Shown: positions 36,667 through 46,391 of the stretch, in pieces
How positions within the stretch are numbered: position 1 is the first letter of the stretch
How the letters are laid out: every line of letters begins with the position of its first letter
DNA from: Lysinibacillus sp. FSL M8-0337
Lineage (GTDB): Bacteria; Bacillota; Bacilli; Bacillales_A; Planococcaceae
Direction: 5' to 3'
DNA length: 64,000 nt
Assembly: GCF_038593855.1 (NCBI RefSeq)
Contig: NZ_CP151996.1
Coordinates: forward strand, 3,596,001 to 3,660,000
The notes under the pieces: model-generated
Database searches by the model: none
What the model saw: the letters and a program-made list of their open reading frames with translations, nothing else
What the model was told of the DNA's origin: nothing
Position numbers and translations under genes: made by a program

Positions 36667-36708
36667 AAAAAAGTGTTAGATTGATTGCAGTCAATCTAAC
36701 ACTTTTTC
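36667..36708. terminator. Bidirectional terminator between gltC-like and exopolysaccharide genes
   Basis: AAAAAGTGTTAGATTGA and its complement form a 17-base stem with a 6-base loop and flanking A/T runs. It ends the exopolysaccharide transcript on the minus strand and the gltC-like transcript on the plus strand. Confidence 0.85.
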
Positions 36709-36736
36709 TGTTTATACAATGCTTCAAGTGTATACG

Positions 36737-39700
36737 TTAATCGTCCTTAAATACTTTTTGTAAAATATAATACGATTGTTTTAAACGTTCATTGTACTTC
36801 GGTTGTTGCCAAGTATCCCAACTATATGAATCTAATGCCGGTAATATATTATTCGTAGCCTTCGGTAAAGATTGGACTACTTTTCCTTCTTCATTAACAA
36901 ATACTACACCTACAAAAATATTGTCCACTTTAACTGACGCTGTTTCACCATTCGCATATAAATCTCCCATAAACTCTCGCTGACTTGGATCTTTGGATTG
37001 TAGCAGAAGCCAAGGTATTCGTAGCTCAATCACATTATCATCTGTCCATGTGTAGTCAACGAGTGAATTATAGTTAGACGCTTCAGGATTTGCATTTCCT
37101 TGTAGCAATTTACCTGTTTCATAAAAGCTAAAGTCTGTCGTCTTTTTTTGTTCAGGTAAGTACAGTTGTTTATTTAAAACATAATAAATCGGCGCAAACT
37201 TACCGCTATTTTTTACCGCTGCTTTCATGCGTGGTGGAATCATGCTTAAACGATGTCCATAGAAATAATCATAGAAATCATAGTATTCATCAATGACAAC
37301 TCGAGAATCGCCTTTTTTATTTAACTCAACAATAAAGTCAACACCATTTGAAAAAGTTATATTTTTAATAGTTGTTGCAGATGTATTGCCTTGCTCTGGT
37401 ACTACGTCTAGTAAAATACGTGGTGATGCCGTTTTTATCTCATCACTTTTCAACTTCATGTACACATACTTTTCATCGTAATCCACAGCAAAATCAGTCG
37501 AGCTAGAAGGCGAAGTTTTATATAATTGTGTACCTTCTTCCCAATCATTTAGCTTTCCATCTACTTTCACTTTATTTCGATCAAAGCTCATTAGACCGAA
37601 TTGCTGTTCATTGGTTTGAGCATTGGACCAAAACGGTCGACGATTCGGGTCGTCGTAATCCATTGTATTCCACGTGCGTTTAAACCACTCATCCTGCCAT
37701 GTAAATACAAGCCCACCAAGCAAGCCTTCATGCATGATATCTTCATACAAATGCTGCAATGTTTCCCCTTGTTTCTTTTCGGACATGTGCCCCTGATTCC
37801 AACCGTAGACATTTTCATGGGTCATTCCACGCGATGCCGGAATGCCGAATTCCGCGATAAGTACAGGCATTGTATGCGCCTTATGCAATTCATTTAAATA
37901 ACCTGCATAACTATTTTTTTGACCACGGAAATCTACATAATTTAAATAATCTTTATCGAAATTAAAGAAATCTGGGTAATAAGGATAAACATGATACGAA
38001 GCAAATTGTCCTGGTGCTTGCATGTCCCCTTTTGTAAAGATGACATTCGGGTTAACGCCTACTAAATCTTCATCTTCTGATGGTTCGGATGGATGCTCTA
38101 GTAAATCTGTTGTTACCCAGTTGGTAAAACTCATCGGTCGCATCCAATTGTATTTCTCTTTCTCATAAACTGTAATCATGTCCATCTGCTCAGCAAGCCA
38201 ATGCTCAAAAGGTGTCGCATTTTTCGTTTCGAAATATGTTCCATTATATTGTCCTAAATTAGCATGCTTTTCATTTGTTCCGACGACCATATGTGGATAC
38301 CACTCAATCCCAAGCACCCAACCAATTACATATTTTGAAATATCTACATCGTATAAGCCGGATGCATGTCCCGTAACAGGCTTCACATAGATATTACCGT
38401 GAATAACATCAACCATGCGCTTCATTTCATGTTGAAAATCCTTTAACGTAGTTGCATCATAGGCATCAAGTGATTCAGATAAGCCTTCTTCATTAATCCA
38501 AACACCATGTAAAACGTATAATGGTCGATTAGGATTTTCTTCGTTGTACTTTGCCAACGCTCGATAGAAGCCTGGCGGATGTAACGTATATACCCGTATC
38601 GTATTGGCATTCATAGCAGCAATTTGATTAAACCAACGATAGTACTCTTCTTCAGTGATTGCCGCTTCCCCAGGAAATGCACCTGGTTTCCCCATACCAA
38701 TATTGACACCTTTGAATGTTATCGGCGCCCATTTTCCATCTTGTAACACTTCAAACGTTTCACCTTGAACACGTGCATTATAGTTTAATTTGTTTGCATG
38801 ATTTGTTTCTTGCACTTCTTTTTTCTCAAATGTCTCAAATACTTTGTGCATAACTGGTATGTAAATAGACCAATAAAAAGAGCTGTCCGCAAACTTCTCA
38901 GCATATTTATAAAGAGTAGGTAAACCTTTGAATTTAGATAGCGTAGGTAAACGATCCATATCATTGAAGTCTCCCGCAAAATAATAGCTTGTTGTATAAC
39001 GTTTATCCTGTGAGACAATCGCTGCAAATTGTTGTGGAATATGATTGTCATCTAAAATCTTGGACCCCTCTTTAGTTAAATCCCACTTATAGTTTGCTAA
39101 GGCATCTTCAGCATATTTCGGCGTAATAATATCAAACCAATACTCATATTTTGCACTGCTAGAGGTATTAAAAAATTGCTTACCCGCTTCCGTAAATTGA
39201 AGCTCAATCCCTGCCGTTTTAATATGTTTGTCCAACTCTAATACTACGAGCTTTTCTGTAATTTCATTAAATACGATAAATCCTCCGCCTTTATAGGACC
39301 AATCGTCTCCGTATTCATCTACTATCCATTGTGGTATTTCTAAATTTTTATGATAATCGAGCTCATCAAAATAACGCCCAATCCATCCTGACCATGAAAT
39401 TCCCAAATAATCTTGAAGCTCTTTTCGGACAGCTTCCGTTGTTGGCGAAGCGAATGTATTGTACTCGGCTATTAACATACTTTTTTTATTACTAGCTAGT
39501 CGAGATACAATTGACTGCCACTCTTCCATCTCTAAACCACCGACAATTTTTTCTGAGCGTTGTCCTAGCCTTTTTTCTTGTCCCAAATCATCTTTATACA
39601 CACCATACGTATCTGCTAAATAAATCACATCATAGTTACTGTAGTCTGTTGGGAATTTTTTTTCCGTTACACTTTTTAATTTGTCATCTGGTTGCGTACC

Positions 39701-39919
39701 GAAATAACTGTCAACTAAATCATAAGGCTGATTGTCCATCGTATACTTGTAATGATTTAAAAACCAATTCACGCCGAGATGTTCGCGATATGTTTCATTT
39801 GGAACTGTTTTATCTAAAATCGCTACGTTTAGCGGGGTATTATCATCCAAGTACCAAATAATAATCGGAGTAATAATGAGCATTAATGTAATGATAATCC
39901 CTATATATATTCGCTTCAT
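36737..39919 (-). CDS. Membrane-anchored clan-A glycoside hydrolase-like protein
   Basis: A 1060-residue protein with an N-terminal membrane anchor (residues 4 to 24) and an extracellular body. Residues 30 to 370 are a domain I do not recognise. Residues 385 to 760 form a TIM-barrel glycosidase of clan A: FKGVNIGMGKPGAFPG opens the barrel, E539 (GIEWYP) fits the acid/base and E690 (LIAEFGIPAS) the nucleophile. Residues 785 to 1040 resemble a CBM9/DOMON-type sugar-binding domain (VDGKLNDWEEGTQLY). It is the last gene of the polysaccharide operon, overlapping its neighbour by 4 bases. It probably trims or releases the polymer at the cell surface. Confidence 0.7.
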   Translation of the reverse strand: MKRIYIGIIITLMLIITPIIIWYLDDNTPLNVAILDKTVPNETYREHLGVNWFLNHYKYTMDNQPYDLVDSYFGTQPDDKLKSVTEKKFPTDYSNYDVIYLADTYGVYKDDLGQEKRLGQRSEKIVGGLEMEEWQSIVSRLASNKKSMLIAEYNTFASPTTEAVRKELQDYLGISWSGWIGRYFDELDYHKNLEIPQWIVDEYGDDWSYKGGGFIVFNEITEKLVVLELDKHIKTAGIELQFTEAGKQFFNTSSSAKYEYWFDIITPKYAEDALANYKWDLTKEGSKILDDNHIPQQFAAIVSQDKRYTTSYYFAGDFNDMDRLPTLSKFKGLPTLYKYAEKFADSSFYWSIYIPVMHKVFETFEKKEVQETNHANKLNYNARVQGETFEVLQDGKWAPITFKGVNIGMGKPGAFPGEAAITEEEYYRWFNQIAAMNANTIRVYTLHPPGFYRALAKYNEENPNRPLYVLHGVWINEEGLSESLDAYDATTLKDFQHEMKRMVDVIHGNIYVKPVTGHASGLYDVDISKYVIGWVLGIEWYPHMVVGTNEKHANLGQYNGTYFETKNATPFEHWLAEQMDMITVYEKEKYNWMRPMSFTNWVTTDLLEHPSEPSEDEDLVGVNPNVIFTKGDMQAPGQFASYHVYPYYPDFFNFDKDYLNYVDFRGQKNSYAGYLNELHKAHTMPVLIAEFGIPASRGMTHENVYGWNQGHMSEKKQGETLQHLYEDIMHEGLLGGLVFTWQDEWFKRTWNTMDYDDPNRRPFWSNAQTNEQQFGLMSFDRNKVKVDGKLNDWEEGTQLYKTSPSSSTDFAVDYDEKYVYMKLKSDEIKTASPRILLDVVPEQGNTSATTIKNITFSNGVDFIVELNKKGDSRVVIDEYYDFYDYFYGHRLSMIPPRMKAAVKNSGKFAPIYYVLNKQLYLPEQKKTTDFSFYETGKLLQGNANPEASNYNSLVDYTWTDDNVIELRIPWLLLQSKDPSQREFMGDLYANGETASVKVDNIFVGVVFVNEEGKVVQSLPKATNNILPALDSYSWDTWQQPKYNERLKQSYYILQKVFKDD

Positions 39920-41337
39920 ACACTTTTCTCCTTTTCAGCAATCCCGACACGCTTCATATTTCCCCATTCACTCTTTCTACGTACAAATCGAATTAACCCT
40001 TCACAACGCCATAGCAGTGTAAGTGGGCGATACCAAAAAATTTCAGTAAACGCTAAAGTAATCATACGTAACAAGTCTCTCTTTCTTGGGTACGTATTCA
40101 TGCTCCAAGCCTCAAATAATACGGAAGCAACGGAAAAAATAACACCATAAATAACAAAAAGTAATAATAACAAAATCGCCATTTCATAATAAATTTGCCC
40201 TAAGAAAAACGCGATAATAATATAGATATAGCCACCTAGTTCTACAACAGGTCCTAAACATTCTACTAACCAAAAATATGGAAACGAAACCATACCAATC
40301 AAACCGTATCGTGGATTTAACGTCATCTTCTTATGTTTCCAAAGACTTTCAAACATCCCTTGATGCCAACGTCTGCGTTGATTTCGCAAGACACTTAATG
40401 TATGTGGTGCTTCTGTCCAACAGACAGGGTCTGGTACAAATTCAATTCGTTTATTTACTTTTTTCTCTTTAATAAGTCGATGAACATTGACAACAAGCTC
40501 CATGTCTTCACCAATAATATTGGTCGAATAGCCTCCTGCTTCAACAGCCCATTTTTTTGAAAAGACACTAAATGCACCTGAAATAATCAACACAAGATTA
40601 AATTTACTTAATGCAATTCGCCCCATTAAAAAGGCTCGCAAATATTCAATTATTTGCATGATAACTAAATAATTACTAGGTAAGCGCATATCATAAATCG
40701 AGCCAAGCTGCATTTTCGCTCCGTTGGCGATACGTATATTCCCCCCTGCCGCAATCACTTCTCCATCAGATAAAACAATCGGCTTCATCACACGAAGCAA
40801 TGCTTTTTCATCTAAAATGGAATCCCCATCAATGGAACAAAAATACGGATATTGTGATACGTTGATACCGACATTCAATGCATCAGCCTTGCCACCATTC
40901 ACTTTATCTACCAATATACAATTCATATAAATTTCTGATTCATAAATTTGGATCACTTGCTTAGTATGAATATTTGTTTTTATAATTTTATTTACAGGTT
41001 TCATTTGAAAGTGCTCAATGACCGTTTGTAGTGTATTGTCAGTGGAACCATCATTAATAATAATAATTTCTGTTTGCGGATAACGTAAATTAAGCAATGA
41101 ATAGACGGTATCTACTACACCTACTTCTTCATTATAGGCAGGAACTAGTAAGGACACAGGCTTGGAATAAAAGGCATCAATATGCGCATCGTCATACTCC
41201 GAAGGGTCTAAACGATATCGCTTACGCAAATCAAGCATTGCGATGATTAACATGGTGCAATACGAAACAATAACAAACAGCATATAAAATACAATTACGC
41301 CGCCAAAAAACAACATGGAGTAATGTAAAATTTTCAT
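39916..41337 (-). CDS. Processive family 2 glycosyltransferase (membrane)
   Basis: A 473-residue membrane GT2 enzyme. One N-terminal membrane segment (8 to 35) and several C-terminal ones (about 345 to 420) flank the catalytic domain. Motifs visible are VSLLVPAYNEE, IINDGSTDNT, SIDGDS, GEDMEL and QRRRWHQG (QxxRW), which mark processive polysaccharide synthases such as PgaC. The substrate cannot be read from sequence. It is coupled by 4-base overlaps to the HEAT-repeat gene before it and the hydrolase gene after it. Confidence 0.85.
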   Translation of the reverse strand: MKILHYSMLFFGGVIVFYMLFVIVSYCTMLIIAMLDLRKRYRLDPSEYDDAHIDAFYSKPVSLLVPAYNEEVGVVDTVYSLLNLRYPQTEIIIINDGSTDNTLQTVIEHFQMKPVNKIIKTNIHTKQVIQIYESEIYMNCILVDKVNGGKADALNVGINVSQYPYFCSIDGDSILDEKALLRVMKPIVLSDGEVIAAGGNIRIANGAKMQLGSIYDMRLPSNYLVIMQIIEYLRAFLMGRIALSKFNLVLIISGAFSVFSKKWAVEAGGYSTNIIGEDMELVVNVHRLIKEKKVNKRIEFVPDPVCWTEAPHTLSVLRNQRRRWHQGMFESLWKHKKMTLNPRYGLIGMVSFPYFWLVECLGPVVELGGYIYIIIAFFLGQIYYEMAILLLLLFVIYGVIFSVASVLFEAWSMNTYPRKRDLLRMITLAFTEIFWYRPLTLLWRCEGLIRFVRRKSEWGNMKRVGIAEKEKSV

Positions 41338-42380
41338 CTCGTTCCCTGCTTTCTCATTATTGTTTCTTGTGCCATCTCTACTGCATAATGATCAGTAGAA
41401 TAAGAAATAAACTCTTTTAATTTCTCTAATCCGTCACGGTCTTCAGCAATCGTCTTCGCAGCTTGAGAGCGAACCCACCAATTTTCATCTTGAAGAAGCT
41501 GTTCTAAATATGGATAAGAATAGGACAAGGGGACATATTTAAAAATCTTCCCTACCATTAAGCGCACTTCCCATAAATCTGACGTTACAAAAGGAATATA
41601 CGGATTAATATTTTCAATTACGCCGATTTCAAACAGGCCCTTTAGCGCGCGTATTTTAATTTCATCATTTTCATTCGTTAATAATTGCTCTAATTCCCCA
41701 ATATATTTCATATTTTTTTTGGCAGCAGCTGTATCGATTACAGCAAATTGAATGCTTATTGACCAGCTCGTAAACTCATCAAAAAATCGCATAAATATAT
41801 CTTCCTCTAATAAAACGAATAATCTTCTATACTCACTTTCAGAGTAATTTGCATTGGGAACCTTAATTTTTTGAATAAATAATTCTGGCTGAAATAAGGA
41901 ATATATTTTAAGCAATTGAAAAAACTCTTCCTTAGAGTATTTCGTTGTCTCTAATTTTTTACAAGCATCGAGCAATTCATCGAGCTGCAAATCGGCGATA
42001 CGATATAAAGCGTTCATGCGAATGCTCCAACGTTTATTCATTAAATCATTTTCATAAAATGTCTTTAAATACTGATTGGCAAAATTCTTCATTTTCCATC
42101 TCATATCATCATTCGTAATGTTCTTTAAATAGGATGAAAAAATCATTTCGATTGCCTGAACTTGGGGCTTGCCACGAGGTATAAGCACCACTGAAAAAAT
42201 TTCATTATTAAAAAGATATTCATACCAAAGCTGTGAGTAGTCTTTTAAATAGATATCTCTCGATTTTTTAAAACGCACTTCACTTTGACGTTGATAAAAT
42301 ATATATATCATGAAGCCGCACAGAACAATGAACAGTATAGCTATTACTGATAAAAGAAAATCAAGCGATAAGTCTATCAT
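41334..42380 (-). CDS. Membrane-anchored HEAT-repeat protein
   Basis: A 348-residue protein with one N-terminal membrane segment (about 8 to 30) and a cytoplasmic helical-repeat body. The C-terminal half shows HEAT-like repeats (ENDEIKIRALKGLFEIG, SDLWEVRLMVGKIFKYVP, DENWWVRSQAAKTIAED). HEAT proteins serve as scaffolds, so this may tether the regulator upstream to the synthase downstream. ATG 42380 follows GAGGTA at a proper distance and overlaps the previous stop. Confidence 0.75.
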   Translation of the reverse strand: MIDLSLDFLLSVIAILFIVLCGFMIYIFYQRQSEVRFKKSRDIYLKDYSQLWYEYLFNNEIFSVVLIPRGKPQVQAIEMIFSSYLKNITNDDMRWKMKNFANQYLKTFYENDLMNKRWSIRMNALYRIADLQLDELLDACKKLETTKYSKEEFFQLLKIYSLFQPELFIQKIKVPNANYSESEYRRLFVLLEEDIFMRFFDEFTSWSISIQFAVIDTAAAKKNMKYIGELEQLLTNENDEIKIRALKGLFEIGVIENINPYIPFVTSDLWEVRLMVGKIFKYVPLSYSYPYLEQLLQDENWWVRSQAAKTIAEDRDGLEKLKEFISYSTDHYAVEMAQETIMRKQGTR

Positions 42381-43261
42381 AGCCAATACCTCGCAAAAGT
42401 TCGTTTAATTTTTGCTTCTAATAAACGTAAATTAAACGGTTTGACTATAAATTCATCTACGCCACCTTCATAAGCATTTAGTGCAGCGATCTCTGAGTTA
42501 CGTTCAGACATCATGTAAATAAGGAATTTCTTTTCGTTCGGCATTGTTCGTAAGCTGTGTAAAATTTCTAAGCCATTATTGCGCGGTAAAATATCATTCA
42601 TAATAATTAAATGCAGATGCCCAGATTGATAAGTATTAGATTGTAAAAAACTATAACCATCTTCATATGCTGTGACATCAAAGGTGAAATTAGCGATATC
42701 CATGGAATTTAAAGTCGTTTCTAGTACTTTTCTAAAAATTGCATTTTGTTCAATAATACTCACTTTTACAAGTTCAATGGATTGTAAACGATAATCCTCT
42801 ATCTGTTCAATCCACCATGGCTGTTGATTGTTGTCAGCCAGCAATGCTTTATTTTTTTCTACTAGTATTTCAAAGTTGATCTGATTATTACGTATTTCTG
42901 TTATAGAAGCTTTTAAGGCAACGCGACTTTCTAGCGTTGTATCTTTCTTTAGTAACTGGAAGATTCTTTTTAAAAATGCATTCGCTTCAACATCACTACT
43001 TTGTAAAAAAATAATGCCCCAATGCTCTCCATCTTCCAATTGGAAGAGTAAATCTGTCTTCCGAATATTTTCCGTTAAAAAATCAGTAATTTGAGTATTT
43101 ACATTGCTTTGATTTACTTCTGAAGAGGTACTGTGTACACACTTTAAAAAAATTGTGGTAATCGTCATATGTGAACGAATAGCACTTTCAAGCATAATTT
43201 CAAAATATTTTTTAACATCTTGTTCTAGCATTATATCTTTTGTGAAAATTACTTCATTCAT
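42377..43261 (-). CDS. GGDEF-like/receiver regulator of the polysaccharide locus
   Basis: A 294-residue protein. The C-terminal 120 residues form a receiver with a likely acceptor Asp in LIIMNDILPRNNGLEIL and the final VKPF. The N-terminal 140 residues resemble a degenerate GGDEF-type fold (IRKTDLLFQLEDGEHWGIIFLQSS...), but GGDEF itself is absent, so catalysis is unlikely. The order (output domain first, receiver last) is unusual. It probably relays a phosphorylation or c-di-GMP signal to the synthases. ATG 43261 follows AAGGAGG. Confidence 0.6.
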   Translation of the reverse strand: MNEVIFTKDIMLEQDVKKYFEIMLESAIRSHMTITTIFLKCVHSTSSEVNQSNVNTQITDFLTENIRKTDLLFQLEDGEHWGIIFLQSSDVEANAFLKRIFQLLKKDTTLESRVALKASITEIRNNQINFEILVEKNKALLADNNQQPWWIEQIEDYRLQSIELVKVSIIEQNAIFRKVLETTLNSMDIANFTFDVTAYEDGYSFLQSNTYQSGHLHLIIMNDILPRNNGLEILHSLRTMPNEKKFLIYMMSERNSEIAALNAYEGGVDEFIVKPFNLRLLEAKIKRTFARYWL

Positions 43262-43380
43262 TATTCCTACCTCCTTGTAGCTCTCCTCGAAATAATTCAA
43301 AGCCTTACTTGTTTAGTGCCCGATAGGAACAAAAATAAACCTTGTACTAACCGTACATTATGTTTGATAAACAAGGTAAA

Positions 43381-43490
43381 CCCCACCAAATAAACTTTTA
43401 TAGGAAAGCGAGTCAGACAAGCCCCCTCAATATGACACATGCCATATTGAGGATGCTCGATGCTCGCCCACAAAAAGTTAAATGGTGGGG
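43381..43490. ncRNA. Long nested hairpin splitting the polysaccharide operon
   Basis: Four nested complementary pairs occur in order: CCCCACCA/TGGTGGGG (43381 and 43483), AACTTTT/AAAAGTT (43393 and 43473), GCGAG/CTCGC (43408 and 43463) and CCTCAATATG/CATATTGAGG (43425 and 43443). A competing helix, GACAAGCCCC (43416) with GGGGCTTGTC (43487), uses some of the same bases. It lies in the 309-base gap before the regulator gene and could be an RNA switch, a processing signal or a mobile hairpin element. No known riboswitch class fits by eye. Confidence 0.5.
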
Positions 43491-43570
43491 CTTGTCATAA
43501 TTAATCATTATATAGCTTTTCGCTATTTCAAACTACAGTAAAAAATACGTTTAATTGACTTATCTATCCT

Positions 43571-44617
43571 TCATTTGATAGATTGTTTGTCAATCCACTT
43601 TAATGTATCTGAACTTAAACCGCCAGCGCGCCATAATACTACCTCATGATAGCTTTTTTGTTGGACATAGCTAATCCATTTTTCAAGTGTCTCTTGATCC
43701 GCATACCATACCTCATAACGCACATTATTGTCATCTGAATAAGTGAAATAGGCAGCCCCGCTTGCTTGATCTCGTTGTTTCTTTACTTTCGTTTTGGCGA
43801 GTAGTTGCTCTGCCTCAATTTCCGTTAAAGCAACTGCTTTCCCTTGTGCAGGCCATTTAAATCCGCCCGTTGCAAAAGCAATGGCTAAGTCTTGATTAGA
43901 CTTTTGTATTTTTTTTAGTAAGTCATCTAAAAATGAGAATGTTGCTTTCGCTCCCGGTCCACTATGATAACCATGGACATTGTACGCCATAACAGTATAC
44001 TTTGGGCCATCGGGCAATTTCATATCAAATGGAAAACGCGGTTCTAATACAACATTTAGTGTGATATTTTTTTTGGATAATTGTTGATAAAGCTCTTCTA
44101 AAAAAAGTAGATATTTCGGAAGATCCTCTTTCGCTACCTTTTCATAATCAATTTCTATTCCCTTGACCTGATATTGCTCAACAATTTGCAATATATTATC
44201 GATATGCTTTTGTCTTGTTGAAGTATCTTGGAGCAGGCGATGTAATAACTTACTATCCTTCTGAACTGATGGGGCGTTATCTGTAACATAGTCATTGATT
44301 AACGTAAGTATCACAGAATGTGTTGCATGAAATTGTTGCTGTGTTTGTTGCAACATCTCTACCGCATTATCTGTTAATAATAATTGATCTTTACTGTTGA
44401 AATAAGCGCCAAATACACGAACATCCTGTAGACCCTGCTGTGAATTTTTCACATCTTCTATTGCTGATTTTTTTTGCCATTCGGGCAACCAAATAGATAA
44501 TTGCAACTTATTTTTATTCTTTAGCTCTTCCTTTGCTTCAACCGGAACTTCTTTACTATTGCTACATGCTGTGATAATTAGTAGTGCCATACAGATAAAC
44601 AAAATAAATTTTCTCAC
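43571..44617 (-). CDS. GH18-like lipoprotein
   Basis: A 348-residue lipoprotein with lipobox IITAC (Cys18). The mature part is a TIM-barrel-like glycosidase. VKGIEIDYEKV resembles the GH18 DxxDxDxE strand, with the last Glu as candidate catalyst, and VLEPRFPFD and YTVMAYNVHGYHSG fit later strands. Members of GH18 cut polymers with N-acetyl-hexosamines, which fits the deacetylase genes next to it. It follows the membrane deacetylase gene by 22 bases. Confidence 0.7.
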   Translation of the reverse strand: MRKFILFICMALLIITACSNSKEVPVEAKEELKNKNKLQLSIWLPEWQKKSAIEDVKNSQQGLQDVRVFGAYFNSKDQLLLTDNAVEMLQQTQQQFHATHSVILTLINDYVTDNAPSVQKDSKLLHRLLQDTSTRQKHIDNILQIVEQYQVKGIEIDYEKVAKEDLPKYLLFLEELYQQLSKKNITLNVVLEPRFPFDMKLPDGPKYTVMAYNVHGYHSGPGAKATFSFLDDLLKKIQKSNQDLAIAFATGGFKWPAQGKAVALTEIEAEQLLAKTKVKKQRDQASGAAYFTYSDDNNVRYEVWYADQETLEKWISYVQQKSYHEVVLWRAGGLSSDTLKWIDKQSIK

Positions 44618-44639
44618 GTGAATCTAACTTCCCCTCGGT

Positions 44640-46391
44640 TTAGAAGGTTTCAATAAAGAAGTCTACAACGTTATTAAACAAAGTCGTTGTTTTATACTTC
44701 ACTTTATCAAAATTCGTATATTGATTTGAAAAGAGTGTCGTCTTGTTTCCATCTGTTATTAATAGATCATCAATCAATGTATCGTAAATATCATCTGCAT
44801 ACTGTTCATGTGTCGTATCTTTTTTACTATACATTGCTCCGATTCCTAATTGTGTCCCATTAATAACTGGATTTACCTTTATTGTCTTCGATAATTCATC
44901 GTCGACATTTATCTCTATTTTATCTTTATTCACAGCGATATTAAATACTCTTTTTTGTGTTAAATTTCGTGGATATTCATCTTCATCAATTCTCGAACCT
45001 TTTTGTGTATCTTGATAGTTATAAACAGTTGCTTTATTAAATGCGTATTGTTTTTCATCCCACTTAATATCATTTAACTGCAAGCGTTCCTTTTCAACAA
45101 CACTTGCTCCAGGTAATTTTTCTGACACAACGATCTCATTGTCTATTAATGCAATACGCATATAGCTATTGCTTTTTTCATCATAGTTCACATATAGAGA
45201 TTGCTGCCCTACTACATTTCCTTTAAAAGCAAAATTGACATTATATTGATTAGGCAATTCATCCTTTAAAATAATGCGCCCTTCACTGGATGGTGCAGAC
45301 GTTATAATGATTTCATTATTTTTAAATTCTGCAGCGCCATTAATAATGGACCATTTTTTTGCTTGTTCAGCATCCCCTACTTCAAATGCTACATTTTGTT
45401 TACTCGCTTGGCGGATTTTCATCATCACATGGTTTGTTGACCAATATGGCGATACTTGTAATCGGCTTAAGTTATAGAGATCTGCGTCTTTGTTATTATA
45501 GGCACCTAGCTCTAAATTGAAATGCATACCAAATGTATTTTTAATTTCGGTATCGTTGATACTCTCTACTAAAGGGTCCATGTTATTGTAAAGTGCATTG
45601 GCATGCATAATGGCATACGCCTTTGGCACTTCATCTAACTTTTCTTCATAAATATCGTGCATTAATTTATAATCCTTTTTAATTCGCGTCTCCATTTCTT
45701 TACGCGTTTCACTCGGAATCATAAACTGATTGCGAATAAAGTCCATTAAATAGTGATTATAATATTCGATTGTCGTTTTATTTGGCACATCATTCTCGTC
45801 GATCATGCCTAATGACTGTCCTTGATCATTATAAATATTAATATACGTCAGACGGTATCCATTGGAACCTAATTCCCAAAAGCCACTTTTTTGCATCAGT
45901 AATAAATCTTTAGGTTTTAAAAATTTATTGTCTCTCGTATCCATCTTATTGGCATACGTAAACATGGTTGCTTTATAATTCAACTCTTCCATAATGTTTT
46001 GAGCGAAAATACTTGAGTCTGTGCGTCCATCTTCAAATGATAAAAACAATGCTTTCTCTGGTAGAGGTTTGTTCTTTTCATAAAAATCTACTATATCTTG
46101 CTGGGTAATCGTTTTGTAACCTTGCCCTTCAAGTAACTCCAACTGTTTTTCCAAGTTCTTTCTGGACACGTATTTTGGAGAATCATTTCTACTTACGCCA
46201 AAGTAGGATAATGCAATAAAACCATCTTTATTAATTAGAGGAACTGTTTCCTCTTCTTTTTTTTCTGTTAAGAACACGACACGTATTAAAATCACCGCTA
46301 AAAATACAACGATAACGAATTGAGCAATAGAACGAAGTAATTTTCTGCGATTTTTTTTAGCTGGATCTAATACAACATTTTTTTCACTCAT
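44640..46391 (-). CDS. Membrane-anchored degenerate polysaccharide deacetylase with C-terminal jelly-roll
   Basis: A 583-residue protein with one membrane anchor (22 to 41). Residues 55 to 330 resemble PgaB-type NodB domains (ALFLSFEDGRTDSSIFA), but TFDDG is SFEDG and the His pair of HSxxH is missing (ELGSNGYRL at 173 to 181). Metal-dependent deacetylation is therefore doubtful. Residues 350 to 570 look like a concanavalin-type carbohydrate-binding jelly-roll. It may bind the polymer during export rather than modify it. Start overlaps the glycosyltransferase stop by 4 bases. Confidence 0.7.
   Translation of the reverse strand: MSEKNVVLDPAKKNRRKLLRSIAQFVIVVFLAVILIRVVFLTEKKEEETVPLINKDGFIALSYFGVSRNDSPKYVSRKNLEKQLELLEGQGYKTITQQDIVDFYEKNKPLPEKALFLSFEDGRTDSSIFAQNIMEELNYKATMFTYANKMDTRDNKFLKPKDLLLMQKSGFWELGSNGYRLTYINIYNDQGQSLGMIDENDVPNKTTIEYYNHYLMDFIRNQFMIPSETRKEMETRIKKDYKLMHDIYEEKLDEVPKAYAIMHANALYNNMDPLVESINDTEIKNTFGMHFNLELGAYNNKDADLYNLSRLQVSPYWSTNHVMMKIRQASKQNVAFEVGDAEQAKKWSIINGAAEFKNNEIIITSAPSSEGRIILKDELPNQYNVNFAFKGNVVGQQSLYVNYDEKSNSYMRIALIDNEIVVSEKLPGASVVEKERLQLNDIKWDEKQYAFNKATVYNYQDTQKGSRIDEDEYPRNLTQKRVFNIAVNKDKIEINVDDELSKTIKVNPVINGTQLGIGAMYSKKDTTHEQYADDIYDTLIDDLLITDGNKTTLFSNQYTNFDKVKYKTTTLFNNVVDFFIETF

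Noticed and set aside
39511-39861. 116-residue plus-strand frame
   Set aside because: Antisense to the N-terminal part of the large glycosidase gene, with low-quality composition and no start signal.
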